In this document: in pieces, positions 23,717 to 31,175 of the stretch
How positions within the stretch are numbered: position 1 is the stretch's first letter
Layout: each line of letters starts with the position of its first letter
Assembly: GCF_022819365.1 (NCBI RefSeq)
Contig: NZ_CP089289.1
Location: 669,211 to 733,210, forward strand
DNA: 64,000 nucleotides
DNA from: Candidatus Nanosynbacter sp. HMT-352
Lineage (GTDB): Bacteria; Patescibacteriota; Saccharimonadia; Saccharimonadales; Saccharimonadaceae
Direction of reading: 5' to 3'
The notes under the pieces: generated by a model
Database searches by the model: none
What the model was told of the DNA's origin: nothing
What the model saw: the letters and a program-made list of their open reading frames with translations, nothing else
Made by a program: the position numbers and the translations under genes

Positions 23717-24799
23717 ATGGGATACCTAATTTCCATTAAGGTCGCACTAATTCTTTTTCCAATTTTGGCTTTTCTTATCACGTTGCCGTATATGATTGCG
23801 AACTATCGAAAATACGGCTCCGTCAATAAGCTGCGGACTTTGATTTTCTATTCCTTTATTCTGTATTTATTAACCGTATATTTCTTAGTTATTTTACCGT
23901 TACCAAATCCAGAATCCGTTCGCACAACTTACGCAGAAAATCTGAATTTAATTCCGTTTTCATTCGTCGCAGATTTTATAAAGAATAGCCCACTAGTATT
24001 AACAGATAGCTCGACTTGGATCGCGGCGATGAAACATCCCACTTTCTACGTTCCTGCTTTCAACGTTTTAATGCTCATTCCGTTCGGAATTTACCTGCGC
24101 TACTACTTCAAATGTAGTCTTAAAAAGACATTGTTATTGACAGCTATTTTAAGTTTATTCTTTGAACTAACTCAATTATCTGGACTTTATTTCATCTATT
24201 CAGGACCTTACCGATTAGCCGACGTCGATGATATCATCCAGAACACGATAGGTGGATGTGTCGGTTACTTTCTGGGCTGGTTTGCGACATGGCTACTTCC
24301 GTCCAGGGAAGAAATAGATGAAAAATCCCTTGAGGCTGGCTCACGAGTTTCTGCAGTCCGCGTTAGTTTATCTCTAATAATCGACGCTGTTATCGTCCGT
24401 ATTCCTTACACCTTATCAAAAACCCAACTTCCGTTTTCGCTATTTTTAGCCCTCTATTTTAGCCTAATTCCTCTACTGAATGGCAAAACTTTTGGTAGCG
24501 CATTATTAAAGTTTGGGCTAACATTTGAAAATAAAAAATGGGTTCGCACAATTTTCAGAGGAATCTTACTCACGATATATTTTCACATCATTCCCGCAGG
24601 CTTGTTTTACCTCGCGAATGAATTTAATAAGGAAGCGAATTCGCTATTGTTTCTCTGTCTATTCGCAATTGCGTTCTTAGTGTTCATATTATTCGTATTA
24701 ATTACAATTGTCGTAGCGTTATTTAACCGACGTTTTATGTTCGATCGCCTTTCTGGCGCAAGTTACGAAAGTACGATTCAAGCCAAACAAGAGAAATAA
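23717..24799 (+). CDS. VanZ-like and RDD-domain membrane protein
   Basis: About 360 residues with seven or more membrane helices. The N-terminal half (to about residue 200) has the VanZ layout, with NLIPF and later DVDDIIQNTIGGCVGYFLG; VanZ proteins are known from glycopeptide resistance and have unclear function. The C-terminal half begins RVSLSLIIDAVIVRIP and has LLNGKTFGSALLKFGLTFENK, typical of RDD domains. I start at 23717 because TATAAT (23704-23709) lies 7 bases upstream; an in-frame ATG at 23642 is possible. Confidence 0.7.
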   Translation: MGYLISIKVALILFPILAFLITLPYMIANYRKYGSVNKLRTLIFYSFILYLLTVYFLVILPLPNPESVRTTYAENLNLIPFSFVADFIKNSPLVLTDSSTWIAAMKHPTFYVPAFNVLMLIPFGIYLRYYFKCSLKKTLLLTAILSLFFELTQLSGLYFIYSGPYRLADVDDIIQNTIGGCVGYFLGWFATWLLPSREEIDEKSLEAGSRVSAVRVSLSLIIDAVIVRIPYTLSKTQLPFSLFLALYFSLIPLLNGKTFGSALLKFGLTFENKKWVRTIFRGILLTIYFHIIPAGLFYLANEFNKEANSLLFLCLFAIAFLVFILFVLITIVVALFNRRFMFDRLSGASYESTIQAKQEK

Positions 24800-24833
24800 A
24801 AAAATAGGAAACTCGCACGAATCTCCTATTTTT
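24800..24833. terminator. Bidirectional terminator
   Basis: AAAAATAGGA (24800-24809) pairs with TCCTATTTTT (24824-24833), serving the VanZ-like gene on plus and tRNA-Ser(UGA) on minus. Confidence 0.75.
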
Positions 24834-24853
24834 CGACTTCAATAGTACTGTTT

Positions 24854-24943
24854 TGGCGGAAGGGGAGGGATTCGAACCCTCGGTACGTTTTACCGCACGC
24901 CGGTTTTCAAGACCGGTACCTTCAACCACTCGGTCACCCTTCC
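24854..24943 (-). tRNA. tRNA-Ser(UGA)
   Basis: A 90-base type II tRNA with encoded CCA; anticodon arm CCGGT-CTTGAAA-ACCGG gives anticodon UGA. Long variable arm and GGTTCGAATCC T loop are present. Confidence 0.94.
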
Positions 24944-24960
24944 GTACTATCTATGAATTT

Positions 24961-25053
24961 TGGCGGAGGAGGGGGGATTCGAACCCCCGCTACAGATCTC
25001 TCCATACTAACGATTTAGCAAACCGTCCCCTTCAGCCACTTGGGTACTCCTCC
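24961..25053 (-). tRNA. tRNA-Ser(GCU)
   Basis: A 93-base type II tRNA with encoded CCA; acceptor GGAGGAG/CTCCTCC, anticodon arm ACGGT-TTGCTAA-ATCGT gives anticodon GCU. It lies 17 bases upstream of tRNA-Ser(UGA) and is likely cotranscribed. Confidence 0.94.
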
Positions 25054-25125
25054 AAATTCACTATTTAGTGTACCATATAAGTGTAATTATTAATAGCTTT
25101 ATCGTAAATAGGGTATAATAGAATT

Positions 25126-25533
25126 ATGATAAAAGAATACGTCTCTAAAATTACAATAGGATTACTTACAATTGGGTTCGGTATAGTTTTGGCAACCGCT
25201 CCAGTTTCCGCATTAGGTGAGGGCGGTGCGCCAGCCGGAATTAACGCAGCACGCGGCGACAATACGCCAGCCAACTTAGCTAACGGTGATTCATCAATCG
25301 TAAGACGAGCTATCAACATTATGCTATTCGGCGTCGGCGTCTTAAGTGTTGTTATGCTAATCTTCGGCGGTTTCCGCTACGTAATATCTGGCGGTAAAAA
25401 AGAATCCGTCACAAACGCCAAAAACACAATTTTATATGCAATCATCGGTCTACTAATCGCAGTCTTTGCTTACGCCATAATCAACTTCATCCTTGGCGCA
25501 GCTTTAAGCGGCGGATCAACCACTAACGTTTAA
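25126..25533 (+). CDS. VirB2/TrbC-like small membrane protein
   Basis: 135 residues: signal peptide (about 1-33, ending PVSALG), a short exported segment, then two membrane helices around a polar turn with ISGGKKESVTNAKNTILYA. The layout (helix, GG-Y, short basic loop, K-T-I/V-L-YAI-G, helix) is shared with the six tandem genes at 28457-30833. VirB2-family proteins form the pilus of type IV secretion systems. TATAAT (25114-25119) is 6 bases before the ATG, so leaderless. This copy lies 3 kb from the main cluster. Confidence 0.7.
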   Translation: MIKEYVSKITIGLLTIGFGIVLATAPVSALGEGGAPAGINAARGDNTPANLANGDSSIVRRAINIMLFGVGVLSVVMLIFGGFRYVISGGKKESVTNAKNTILYAIIGLLIAVFAYAIINFILGAALSGGSTTNV

Positions 25534-25568
25534 TTGTTCACTAATTCTCATCGTGATATACTAACGTC

Positions 25569-26087
25569 ATGAACGATAGTCCAGAAAACCAAGACTTTGA
25601 AACGCCATCACCCGACAGGCTTGATTTAACCGAGCCAATAGCCTGGAACGCGCCAGAAGGCGTGCAAGTCCAACGCGGTAAATTGTGGTACGTGTTTTTC
25701 GTCATCGTGTTGATAGGACTAATGGCTTTGGCGATTTTAGTGTTTAAGAACTGGACTTTCGCAGTTTTACTACCAATTATGGCTGTAGCCTTGTTTGTAT
25801 TATCAAACAAAACCCCACAAGTAATAAACTACGCGATTAGCCCCAAAGGTATTTACATCGCCGATGTTTTACACGATTTTAGCGAATTTCGCGCATTTGG
25901 ATTAATTCACGAAAACAACCAACATTCGATTCTATTATTACCCGTAAAACGATTCTCACCAGGTTTAACTATTTACTTTTCCGAAGCAGAGGGCGAGAGA
26001 ATTGTCGATATGCTCGGAGCACGCCTACCAATGCAAGAAATTAAGCCAGACGCCTTAGAGAAGTTTATTCGGCTGATAAAGCTATAG
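25569..26087 (+). CDS. Hypothetical membrane protein, 172 residues
   Basis: Not recognised. A cytosolic N-terminus rich in acidic residues and Pro (about 1-38), two adjacent helices (about 42-80), then a folded domain of about 90 residues (AISPKGIYIADVLHDFSEF, LLPVKRFSPGLTIYF) that resembles the soluble part of small PH-like or DUF-type membrane proteins. TATACT (25557-25562) lies 6 bases before the ATG, indicating a leaderless transcript. Confidence 0.65.
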   Translation: MNDSPENQDFETPSPDRLDLTEPIAWNAPEGVQVQRGKLWYVFFVIVLIGLMALAILVFKNWTFAVLLPIMAVALFVLSNKTPQVINYAISPKGIYIADVLHDFSEFRAFGLIHENNQHSILLLPVKRFSPGLTIYFSEAEGERIVDMLGARLPMQEIKPDALEKFIRLIKL

Positions 26088-26088
26088 C

Positions 26089-26117
26089 TTGATTGACTAT
26101 ATTTTATGTGGTAGAAT
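26089..26117 (+). promoter_or_regulatory. Promoter of the tRNA-Arg / rlmH mixed operon
   Basis: TTGATT (26089-26094), 17-base spacer, TAGAAT (26112-26117), about 70 bases before tRNA-Arg. A small hairpin GCCTTT/AAAGGC lies directly ahead of the tRNA. Confidence 0.55.
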
Positions 26118-26189
26118 ACAAAAGTTCAGTGCTTTATAGCAATGAAGGTACCTTATATTTTTTGTTGCGGCCTTTTCGAAAGGCTGTAT

Positions 26190-26266
26190 GCACCCGTAGC
26201 TCAGCTGGATAGAGCGCTGGCTTGCGGAGCCAGAGGTCGTAAGTTCGAATCTTGCCGGGTGTACCA
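26190..26266 (+). tRNA. tRNA-Arg(GCG)
   Basis: A 77-base tRNA with encoded CCA. The acceptor stem GCACCCG/CGGGTGT has a G-U first pair. Anticodon arm CTGGC-TTGCGGA-GCCAG gives anticodon GCG (codons CGC, CGU). The Arg identity base A20 is present in the D loop. Most bacteria use an ACG anticodon edited to ICG for these codons. Confidence 0.9.
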
Positions 26267-26284
26267 ATTAACCTAAGGAGGGGT

Positions 26285-26518
26285 ATGAATTTTATTAAGT
26301 ACGTAAAATATTCAGGATTGGGAATTATAGCAATCTGTTCGACTGCTATAGCAATTTTAGCTGGGGCAGAGTTCTTTGAATTGATAACTTGGAATGAAGC
26401 TAGTAAGTGGATGATTAAATTTTGTCAATTAGGCGGCGTCGGTCTAGCTCTATGTATCGTCTGGAGTATTATCGGCACTATAGTAGCCAAAGACTCAAAG
26501 AAGACTGATAAAAAATAA
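26285..26518 (+). CDS. Small membrane protein of 77 residues, unknown
   Basis: Two hydrophobic helices (SGLGIIAICSTAIAILAGAE, about 10-29; LGGVGLALCIVWSIIGTIVA, about 49-68) with a basic tail DSKKTDKK. Not recognised. AAGGAGGGG just before the ATG is one of the strongest ribosome-binding sites in the window. It lies between tRNA-Arg and tRNA-Ser(CGA), probably on one transcript. Confidence 0.7.
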   Translation: MNFIKYVKYSGLGIIAICSTAIAILAGAEFFELITWNEASKWMIKFCQLGGVGLALCIVWSIIGTIVAKDSKKTDKK

Positions 26519-26539
26519 TTTCCCGAATTAGTTAGATAC

Positions 26540-26627
26540 GGAGAGGTGCAGGAGTGGTTGAACTGGCCGCTCTCGAAAAGCGGTATGGGGCAACTCATCG
26601 AGGGTTCGAATCCCTCTCTCTCCGCCA
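26540..26627 (+). tRNA. tRNA-Ser(CGA)
   Basis: An 88-base type II tRNA with encoded CCA; anticodon arm CCGCT-CTCGAAA-AGCGG gives anticodon CGA. The rlmH start lies 8 bases after the CCA. Confidence 0.94.
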
Positions 26628-26635
26628 TAGATATT

Positions 26636-27088
26636 ATGAAAATCACCATTATAACAATCGGAAAAAAGCACGAAGCCTGGGTTCAGCCAGGCATTTTTCG
26701 TTTTTTAGAGCGCCTACGAGCACCTTTTGCTGCGGAAATGATTATTCTACCGCATTCAAGCTTTGAAGGCGACAGGGCGCGCCAGGAAGAGTCTGAGCGT
26801 ATTTTTTCACGCCTCAATTCGGACGACTTCGTTATTTTGCTCGATGAGCGCGGAAAAAACCTATCATCACCGGAATTATCTAACTTAATAACCGAACACA
26901 TCGACAAGCACATTGTCTTCATCATTGGTGGCGCTTATGGAGTTACTAGCGACTTGCGTCAAAAATCCAACATCGTCTGGTCGTTATCAAACTTAGTATT
27001 TCCACACCAATTAGTTCGTCTTATTTTAGCCGAGCAATTGTACCGCGCTCAAGAAATCCATCGCGGCAGTCATTATCATCACTCATAG
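26636..27088 (+). CDS. rlmH: 23S rRNA pseudouridine-1915 N3-methyltransferase RlmH
   Basis: A 150-residue SPOUT methyltransferase that modifies helix 69 of 23S rRNA in assembled ribosomes. Visible: KITIITIGK start, FVILLDERGKNLSSPE, the knot with FIIGGAYGV, and the C-terminal LVRLILAEQLYRAQEIHRGSHYHH. I chose the ATG at 26636, directly after the tRNA-Ser(CGA) CCA; a longer frame would overlap the tRNA. No ribosome-binding site. Its last 6 bases overlap the convergent ComF-like gene. Confidence 0.95.
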   Translation: MKITIITIGKKHEAWVQPGIFRFLERLRAPFAAEMIILPHSSFEGDRARQEESERIFSRLNSDDFVILLDERGKNLSSPELSNLITEHIDKHIVFIIGGAYGVTSDLRQKSNIVWSLSNLVFPHQLVRLILAEQLYRAQEIHRGSHYHHS

Positions 27089-27757
27089 CTTCGGGCGCCC
27101 GTGCCTGGCAATAACCGCAATTTCCACGTGTTTGGCGCCATTTTTCTTCAAACATTCTGCCGCCGCCAACACAGTTGAGCCAGTCGTAAAAATATCGTCA
27201 ATAATGATATATCGCTTATTTTTATCAACTTTACCCGCAATTTCAAAAAACTCCTTTGCTTGACGTTTTCTCTGGGTGGAAGACTTCGTAAAGTGCTGGG
27301 TAACGTTATTTCTGCGCCGGAGCAGGGAACAGCACTCTATTTTTCTACGTCGAGATAGTTTAATAGCAATTTTTCGGATATGATCAAATCCACGGCGTCG
27401 AATATTCTTAGAAATTGTAGGAATTGGTACGATTACTGTATCTGACGGCAATTCAGGCAGAGCTTCGTCTAAGAACTCGCTCAGTAGATCAGCCGCCGCC
27501 TGAACGCGGTTAAACTTATAATCATCAATAATCTTTGCGACAACACCTGTACGTCGCGAAAAACACCAGATCATATCACAGGGAAGGTTATGCTTTTTAC
27601 ATAAGTTGCCATTCTCCAATAAATCGCCGCATAATACACACATATCATACTTCCGACTCGTGATGTATTTTTTACAATCTAAGCATAAAATACCACCCGT
27701 TTTACCACACTTATAACAGTGGTGAGGAGCGATAATTGATAATAGCGTGTCAAACAT
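27083..27757 (-). CDS. ComF-family phosphoribosyltransferase-like protein
   Basis: 224 residues. The N-terminus has a zinc-finger-like set of cysteines (CYKCGKTGGILCLDC near 15-29, and CVLCGD). The C-terminus has the PRTase phosphate loop YIIIDDIFTTGSTV (about 182-195). ComF proteins take part in DNA uptake after competence pili in several bacteria; helicase and PriA links are known. The gene is alone here. It overlaps rlmH by 6 bases tail-to-tail. Confidence 0.85.
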   Translation of the reverse strand: MFDTLLSIIAPHHCYKCGKTGGILCLDCKKYITSRKYDMCVLCGDLLENGNLCKKHNLPCDMIWCFSRRTGVVAKIIDDYKFNRVQAAADLLSEFLDEALPELPSDTVIVPIPTISKNIRRRGFDHIRKIAIKLSRRRKIECCSLLRRRNNVTQHFTKSSTQRKRQAKEFFEIAGKVDKNKRYIIIDDIFTTGSTVLAAAECLKKNGAKHVEIAVIARHGRPKL

Positions 27758-27787
27758 TGTAATTTTTACGTTTTAAGCCTTTCTCTG

Positions 27788-27816
27788 TTGATTATAACGC
27801 ACATTACAGTTATACT
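27788..27816 (+). promoter_or_regulatory. Promoter of hsp20
   Basis: TTGATT (27788-27793), 17-base spacer, TATACT (27811-27816). No CIRCE element is seen here. Confidence 0.65.
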
Positions 27817-27861
27817 AATAAAGACTTTGTCAATGAGCCTATTATAAAAGTGGAGGAAATT

Positions 27862-28356
27862 ATGGCCCGAAAGCAAGATGATACATTACTAACAGAGCAG
27901 GAATTGGCTGCGGCGTTTATTGACGATGATAACGACGATCTGCTACCTGGTTTTAACGACGACAATAGCAGAAGCAACAGCACATCAGCAACACGATCCG
28001 ATGACAACTGGGAAGATGAAGCTGATGATGCAATGGGTCAATTGGCTGTTGACGTTTTCGAGACAGAAAACAACCTAGTTATCAAAGCTCGTACTGCCGG
28101 CGTAGATCGAAACGACCTAGACGTAAGCATTTCTGACGGCATCTTAACAATTAGCGGTACACTGTCTAGCGGTGACGAGGCAGATGTTCGCCAATGGCAC
28201 ATCCAAGAATGCTACTGGGGCGAATTCAGTCGTACATTAGCATTACCAACCGCTGTAAATGAAGAAGGCGTTAAGGCAGAATTAAAAGATGGCGTTTTGA
28301 CAATTACTTTTGAAAAGATAAAGCAAGAAAAAGCAAAGAAGATTCAAGTTCTATAA
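27862..28356 (+). CDS. Hsp20/alpha-crystallin small heat-shock protein
   Basis: 164 residues that bind unfolding proteins in large oligomers. An acidic N-terminal region (about 1-55) precedes the crystallin domain: VDVFETENNLVIKARTAGV, LDVSISDGILTISG, then GEFSRTLALP and GVLTITFEK. The C-terminus KKIQVL holds an I-x-V/L-type anchor. I start at 27862 because GGAGG is 5 bases upstream. Own promoter and terminator. Confidence 0.9.
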   Translation: MARKQDDTLLTEQELAAAFIDDDNDDLLPGFNDDNSRSNSTSATRSDDNWEDEADDAMGQLAVDVFETENNLVIKARTAGVDRNDLDVSISDGILTISGTLSSGDEADVRQWHIQECYWGEFSRTLALPTAVNEEGVKAELKDGVLTITFEKIKQEKAKKIQVL

Positions 28357-28376
28357 AAAACCATTTCACAGAAATT

Positions 28377-28403
28377 ACCGTCACAAGTTGGCGGTATTTT
28401 TTT
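28377..28403 (+). terminator. Terminator of hsp20
   Basis: Hairpin ACCGTCA/TGGCGGT (one G-U pair) followed by ATTTTTTT. Confidence 0.7.
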
Positions 28404-28410
28404 AGCCACA

Positions 28411-28442
28411 AAAAAAGAACCTCATCAGCGAGGCTCTTTTTT
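28411..28442. terminator. Terminator of the pilin-like gene cluster
   Basis: Hairpin around CCTC/GAGG flanked by A-run and T-run, just after the stop of the last VirB2-like gene on the minus strand; may act in both directions. Confidence 0.65.
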
Positions 28443-28456
28443 ACCGGTAGGGTAGA

Positions 28457-28834
28457 TTAACCCTTAAACTTATCGATAACCATATTGACGATTGCGTATG
28501 CTAAAATAGCGATCACCAAACCGACAATTGCGTACAAAACTGTGTTCTTAGCCGCCTGAACCTTATTGCTATCACCGGCTGAAGTAGTGTAGCGGATACC
28601 ACCCCAGATAAGCATAATAACGCTCAATGCACCGACGGCAAACAAGAATATATTTACAAATTGCTTAACCAAAGTTTGAGGATCTGAAGCGGTTTCACTC
28701 ACACCTTCTCCTCTTGCACTGCTTACACCATTAGTTAAGGTAAAATCACTTTCAGCACTTGCAGCTGGAGATACAGCCAAAGCAACAGTTGGTACTACCA
28801 GTAGTCCCGCCAAGATTAATTTTAATTTATTCAT
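28457..28834 (-). CDS. VirB2/TrbC-like protein 1
   Basis: 125 residues: signal peptide (1-27, ending ASA), an exported stretch of about 25 residues, then two helices (VNIFLFAVGALSVIMLIWGG and TVLYAIVGLVIAILAYAIV) joined by IRYTTSAGDSNKVQAAKN. This matches the VirB2/TrbC architecture. It is the last and most typical member of the array, separated from the others by 61 bases, with its own AAGGAG and a terminator after it. Likely an abundant pilus-type subunit (inference). Confidence 0.75.
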   Translation of the reverse strand: MNKLKLILAGLLVVPTVALAVSPAASAESDFTLTNGVSSARGEGVSETASDPQTLVKQFVNIFLFAVGALSVIMLIWGGIRYTTSAGDSNKVQAAKNTVLYAIVGLVIAILAYAIVNMVIDKFKG

Positions 28835-28895
28835 TGTTATTTTCTCCTTGTTTAATGATATTACTATTATACATTTTTATCTGTTATTTGCAAAA

Positions 28896-29309
28896 CTAAT
28901 TAGCCCCCACTTCAATTCCGAATTGTCTCAAAATCATCTTAACTATAACCCATGCAAGAACAGCTACAATTAGACCAACTATCGAATAAGTGAGAGTAGT
29001 TTGAGCAGACTTCGTTTTTGCGGCATCTCCAGCTGAAGTAATATAGCGAAATCCGCTAAAGATAATCATAGCAACAGATAAAATTCCAACAGTCCATAGT
29101 AGAAAATTAATCAATATACTTATTAGTCCACCTTCACCCGCAATGCTTTTATTTTCCATATCCGCCGTAGTAGCAGTTGTTATACCTTTCTTTACGACGC
29201 TATTAGCAGCTTGCGCAGAAACGTTTGTCGGAAGAGAAGCTACTGATATGGCTGAAAATCCAAACACCGAACAAGCTACAATTAACGCCGATAATATCAT
29301 TTTTTTCAT
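28896..29309 (-). CDS. VirB2/TrbC-like protein 2
   Basis: 137 residues with signal peptide (about 1-32, ending VSAQA), exported segment, then helices around FRYITSAGDAAKTKSAQTT and ending VIVKMILRQFGIEVGAN. Same family layout as its neighbours. 2 bases separate it from the preceding gene, so one operon. Confidence 0.72.
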   Translation of the reverse strand: MKKMILSALIVACSVFGFSAISVASLPTNVSAQAANSVVKKGITTATTADMENKSIAGEGGLISILINFLLWTVGILSVAMIIFSGFRYITSAGDAAKTKSAQTTLTYSIVGLIVAVLAWVIVKMILRQFGIEVGAN

Positions 29310-29311
29310 TT

Positions 29312-29740
29312 TTACTCCTTATTATGATTACTAGATTCATCATGTTTGACGGGCTTATTAAACCCATCAAACACAAAATTGACAATCGCCGAAGCAAATA
29401 CAGAGACTATTAAGCCAACGACAGCATATAAAATAGTACTCCTAGCTTTTGCAGCCTTCTGAGCATCACCACTGGAAAGCGCAAATAAAATACCACCAAT
29501 AACTATCATAATAATCGAGATAGCACCGACAGCCATAAGTAGAACTTCAACGATAGTTTTTATAATACCGTTCACTTGAGTTTCGCCACTGCCCCTATTT
29601 TGGCAATAGACAGACTTGTCACCTCCATTTTCCCCTGAGCAAATATCGATACCGTTAGCCGCAGACACCGCTGGAGTGAACACTCCAAGAAGTCCAATCA
29701 TTAGTATTCCAGCCGCCAGGATTTTTGTAAAAATCTTCAT
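29312..29740 (-). CDS. VirB2/TrbC-like protein 3
   Basis: 142 residues with signal peptide (about 1-27, ending VSAA). The exported segment has two cysteines (DICSGENG, VYCQNRGSG) that could form a disulfide. Helices follow with LFALSSGDAQKAAKARSTILYA between them, then a polar tail KPVKHDESSNHNKE. 1 base after gene 4. Confidence 0.72.
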   Translation of the reverse strand: MKIFTKILAAGILMIGLLGVFTPAVSAANGIDICSGENGGDKSVYCQNRGSGETQVNGIIKTIVEVLLMAVGAISIIMIVIGGILFALSSGDAQKAAKARSTILYAVVGLIVSVFASAIVNFVFDGFNKPVKHDESSNHNKE

Positions 29741-29741
29741 T

Positions 29742-30026
29742 TTAAACCTTTCCTATAATATAACCTGTTATAGCAATCGCGTTAGCAATAATTACCAAAC
29801 CGATGACTGCATATAGAATAGTATTCTTTGCGCTGGCAGTCTTAGCTGGATCGCCAGCAGATAGGGAATAATTTATCCCAGCAATAATCACAATAATAAC
29901 AGCTACGACACCAGCCACCCAAAATGCCAAATTAACAAACTTCATAATATCTACATCATTATTCTTCGGCACACCAAGACTATCAGCACTCCCCAACAAT
30001 CCAGCAAAAAATTCCATATATCTCAT
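29742..30026 (-). CDS. VirB2/TrbC-like protein 4, short
   Basis: 94 residues, the shortest member. It lacks a classical cleavable signal peptide; a short N-terminal segment (MRYMEFFAGLLGSADSLG) precedes the two helices and the NYSLSAGDPAKTASAKNTIL loop. Start positions other than the one given cannot be excluded. It sits between members 3 and 5 with 1-base gaps. Confidence 0.7.
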   Translation of the reverse strand: MRYMEFFAGLLGSADSLGVPKNNDVDIMKFVNLAFWVAGVVAVIIVIIAGINYSLSAGDPAKTASAKNTILYAVIGLVIIANAIAITGYIIGKV

Positions 30027-30027
30027 T

Positions 30028-30465
30028 TTATACTCCTATATTTGATGATATAAAGTTAACCAACGCAACAGAAGCTAGGGCAATAACCAAACCAATCGCG
30101 GCACTCATAATAGTCTTTCGCCCATGTGCGGCCTTATCTGGAGCACCATTACTGGTCATCATCAAGAACCCACCGTATATAATATATCCAACGGTCGTAT
30201 AGCCAATAAGCTGCAATAGATCATCGACAATATTAAGTACGATTTTCCAAATATAGTTAGCTTGGGAATTAGTATCTGCACCTGGATTTTTAAGGGAACA
30301 GTCATTATTAGTTAAACCGCTATACCATGGTTTTAACGTTAAAATTTTTCCCTTATTAGAACACGTATCGTTATCATCCGCAAAAGAAGTATTCGGGAAA
30401 GTTACGCTCGCCCCAAACGACCCTATAATCATTAAAGACATTGCTATTATAATTTTCTTCATCAA
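30028..30465 (-). CDS. VirB2/TrbC-like protein 5, divergent
   Basis: 145 residues. Signal peptide (about 1-29, ending SFAD), exported segment with two Cys (DTCSNKG, NDCSLKN), helices with YIIYGGFLMMTSNGAPDKAAHGRKTI between. More divergent than members 1-4. Its start overlaps the stop of member 6 by 4 bases. Confidence 0.7.
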   Translation of the reverse strand: MMKKIIIAMSLMIIGSFGASVTFPNTSFADDNDTCSNKGKILTLKPWYSGLTNNDCSLKNPGADTNSQANYIWKIVLNIVDDLLQLIGYTTVGYIIYGGFLMMTSNGAPDKAAHGRKTIMSAAIGLVIALASVALVNFISSNIGV

Positions 30466-30833
30466 TCGAAAACTCCTCCTGGAATAATAAAGTTAGTAAT
30501 TGCCACCATGAATGCAAACATTATTATCCCAATGACAGTATTCGTCCAGACTTCACGTGCTTTTTTTATCTTATCAGGACTACCCTCAGAAGTAGTATAT
30601 AAAAATGCCCCGTATATAACAGCACCAACCGCCGCAACTCCAATACCAGCGGTTAAAATCTTAATGACTTGCTTTATTATGCTAATGATTGCTGTACTGC
30701 CATTACCATCACAAGAGATAACAGAGGTTTCCGCGCCGCCGCAGCTGGCAGCCAAAGCTACTTTGGGGATAAAAACGCTCCCTGCGATTGCTGTTGCGAT
30801 AAATATACTGATTACAATATTTCTTTTTGTCAT
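30462..30833 (-). CDS. VirB2/TrbC-like protein 6, first gene of the array
   Basis: 123 residues. Signal peptide (about 1-28, ending ALAAS), two Cys (SCGG, ISCDG), helices with YGAFLYTTSEGSPDKIKKAREV between, end IPGGVFD. A TATAAG box lies about 10 bases before the ATG. This promoter probably drives members 6 to 2. Confidence 0.7.
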   Translation of the reverse strand: MTKRNIVISIFIATAIAGSVFIPKVALAASCGGAETSVISCDGNGSTAIISIIKQVIKILTAGIGVAAVGAVIYGAFLYTTSEGSPDKIKKAREVWTNTVIGIIMFAFMVAITNFIIPGGVFD

Positions 30834-30892
30834 AAAATTTTCTCTTATACCTAAATTGTAAAATAGTCAAGCGAAAAAAGCAAACATTTTCC

Positions 30893-30921
30893 TTGAAAAG
30901 ACAGAAGTAATCTGATAATAT
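30893..30921 (+). promoter_or_regulatory. Promoter of tRNA-Asp
   Basis: TTGAAA (30893-30898), 17-base spacer, TAATAT (30916-30921), 15 bases before the tRNA. Confidence 0.65.
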
Positions 30922-30936
30922 AGGGAATATTGATAT

Positions 30937-31014
30937 GCGCTCGTAGTGAAGTTGGCCTATCACGCCTCCCTGTCACGGAGGAGATCGCCGGTTCGAATCC
31001 GGTCGAGCGCGCCA
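30937..31014 (+). tRNA. tRNA-Asp(GUC)
   Basis: A 78-base tRNA with encoded CCA. Acceptor GCGCTCG/CGAGCGC, anticodon arm CCTCC-CTGTCAC-GGAGG gives GUC, T arm CCGGTTCGAATCCGG. The D arm GTGA/TCAC is unusual but pairs perfectly. Confidence 0.93.
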
Positions 31015-31023
31015 CAGATGATT

Positions 31024-31046
31024 CACCCTAATAGGGTGTTTTTTTT
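31024..31046 (+). terminator. Terminator of tRNA-Asp
   Basis: CACCC/GGGTG hairpin with a 5-base loop and eight T. Confidence 0.8.
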
Positions 31047-31175
31047 ATGGAAAATATACCATATTTATTGCATTTCTGTACAATTTATGTTATGATATCG
31101 CCAATTGGACTGGAAGGTCTAAGGAGTTTTTATAATAAAATACCTGACAATGTCAGAGAAAGGACCCCAAGCGTT

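Noticed and set aside
26252-26284. Longer start for the 77-residue membrane protein
   Set aside because: It would begin inside tRNA-Arg; AAGGAGG lies just before the ATG at 26285.
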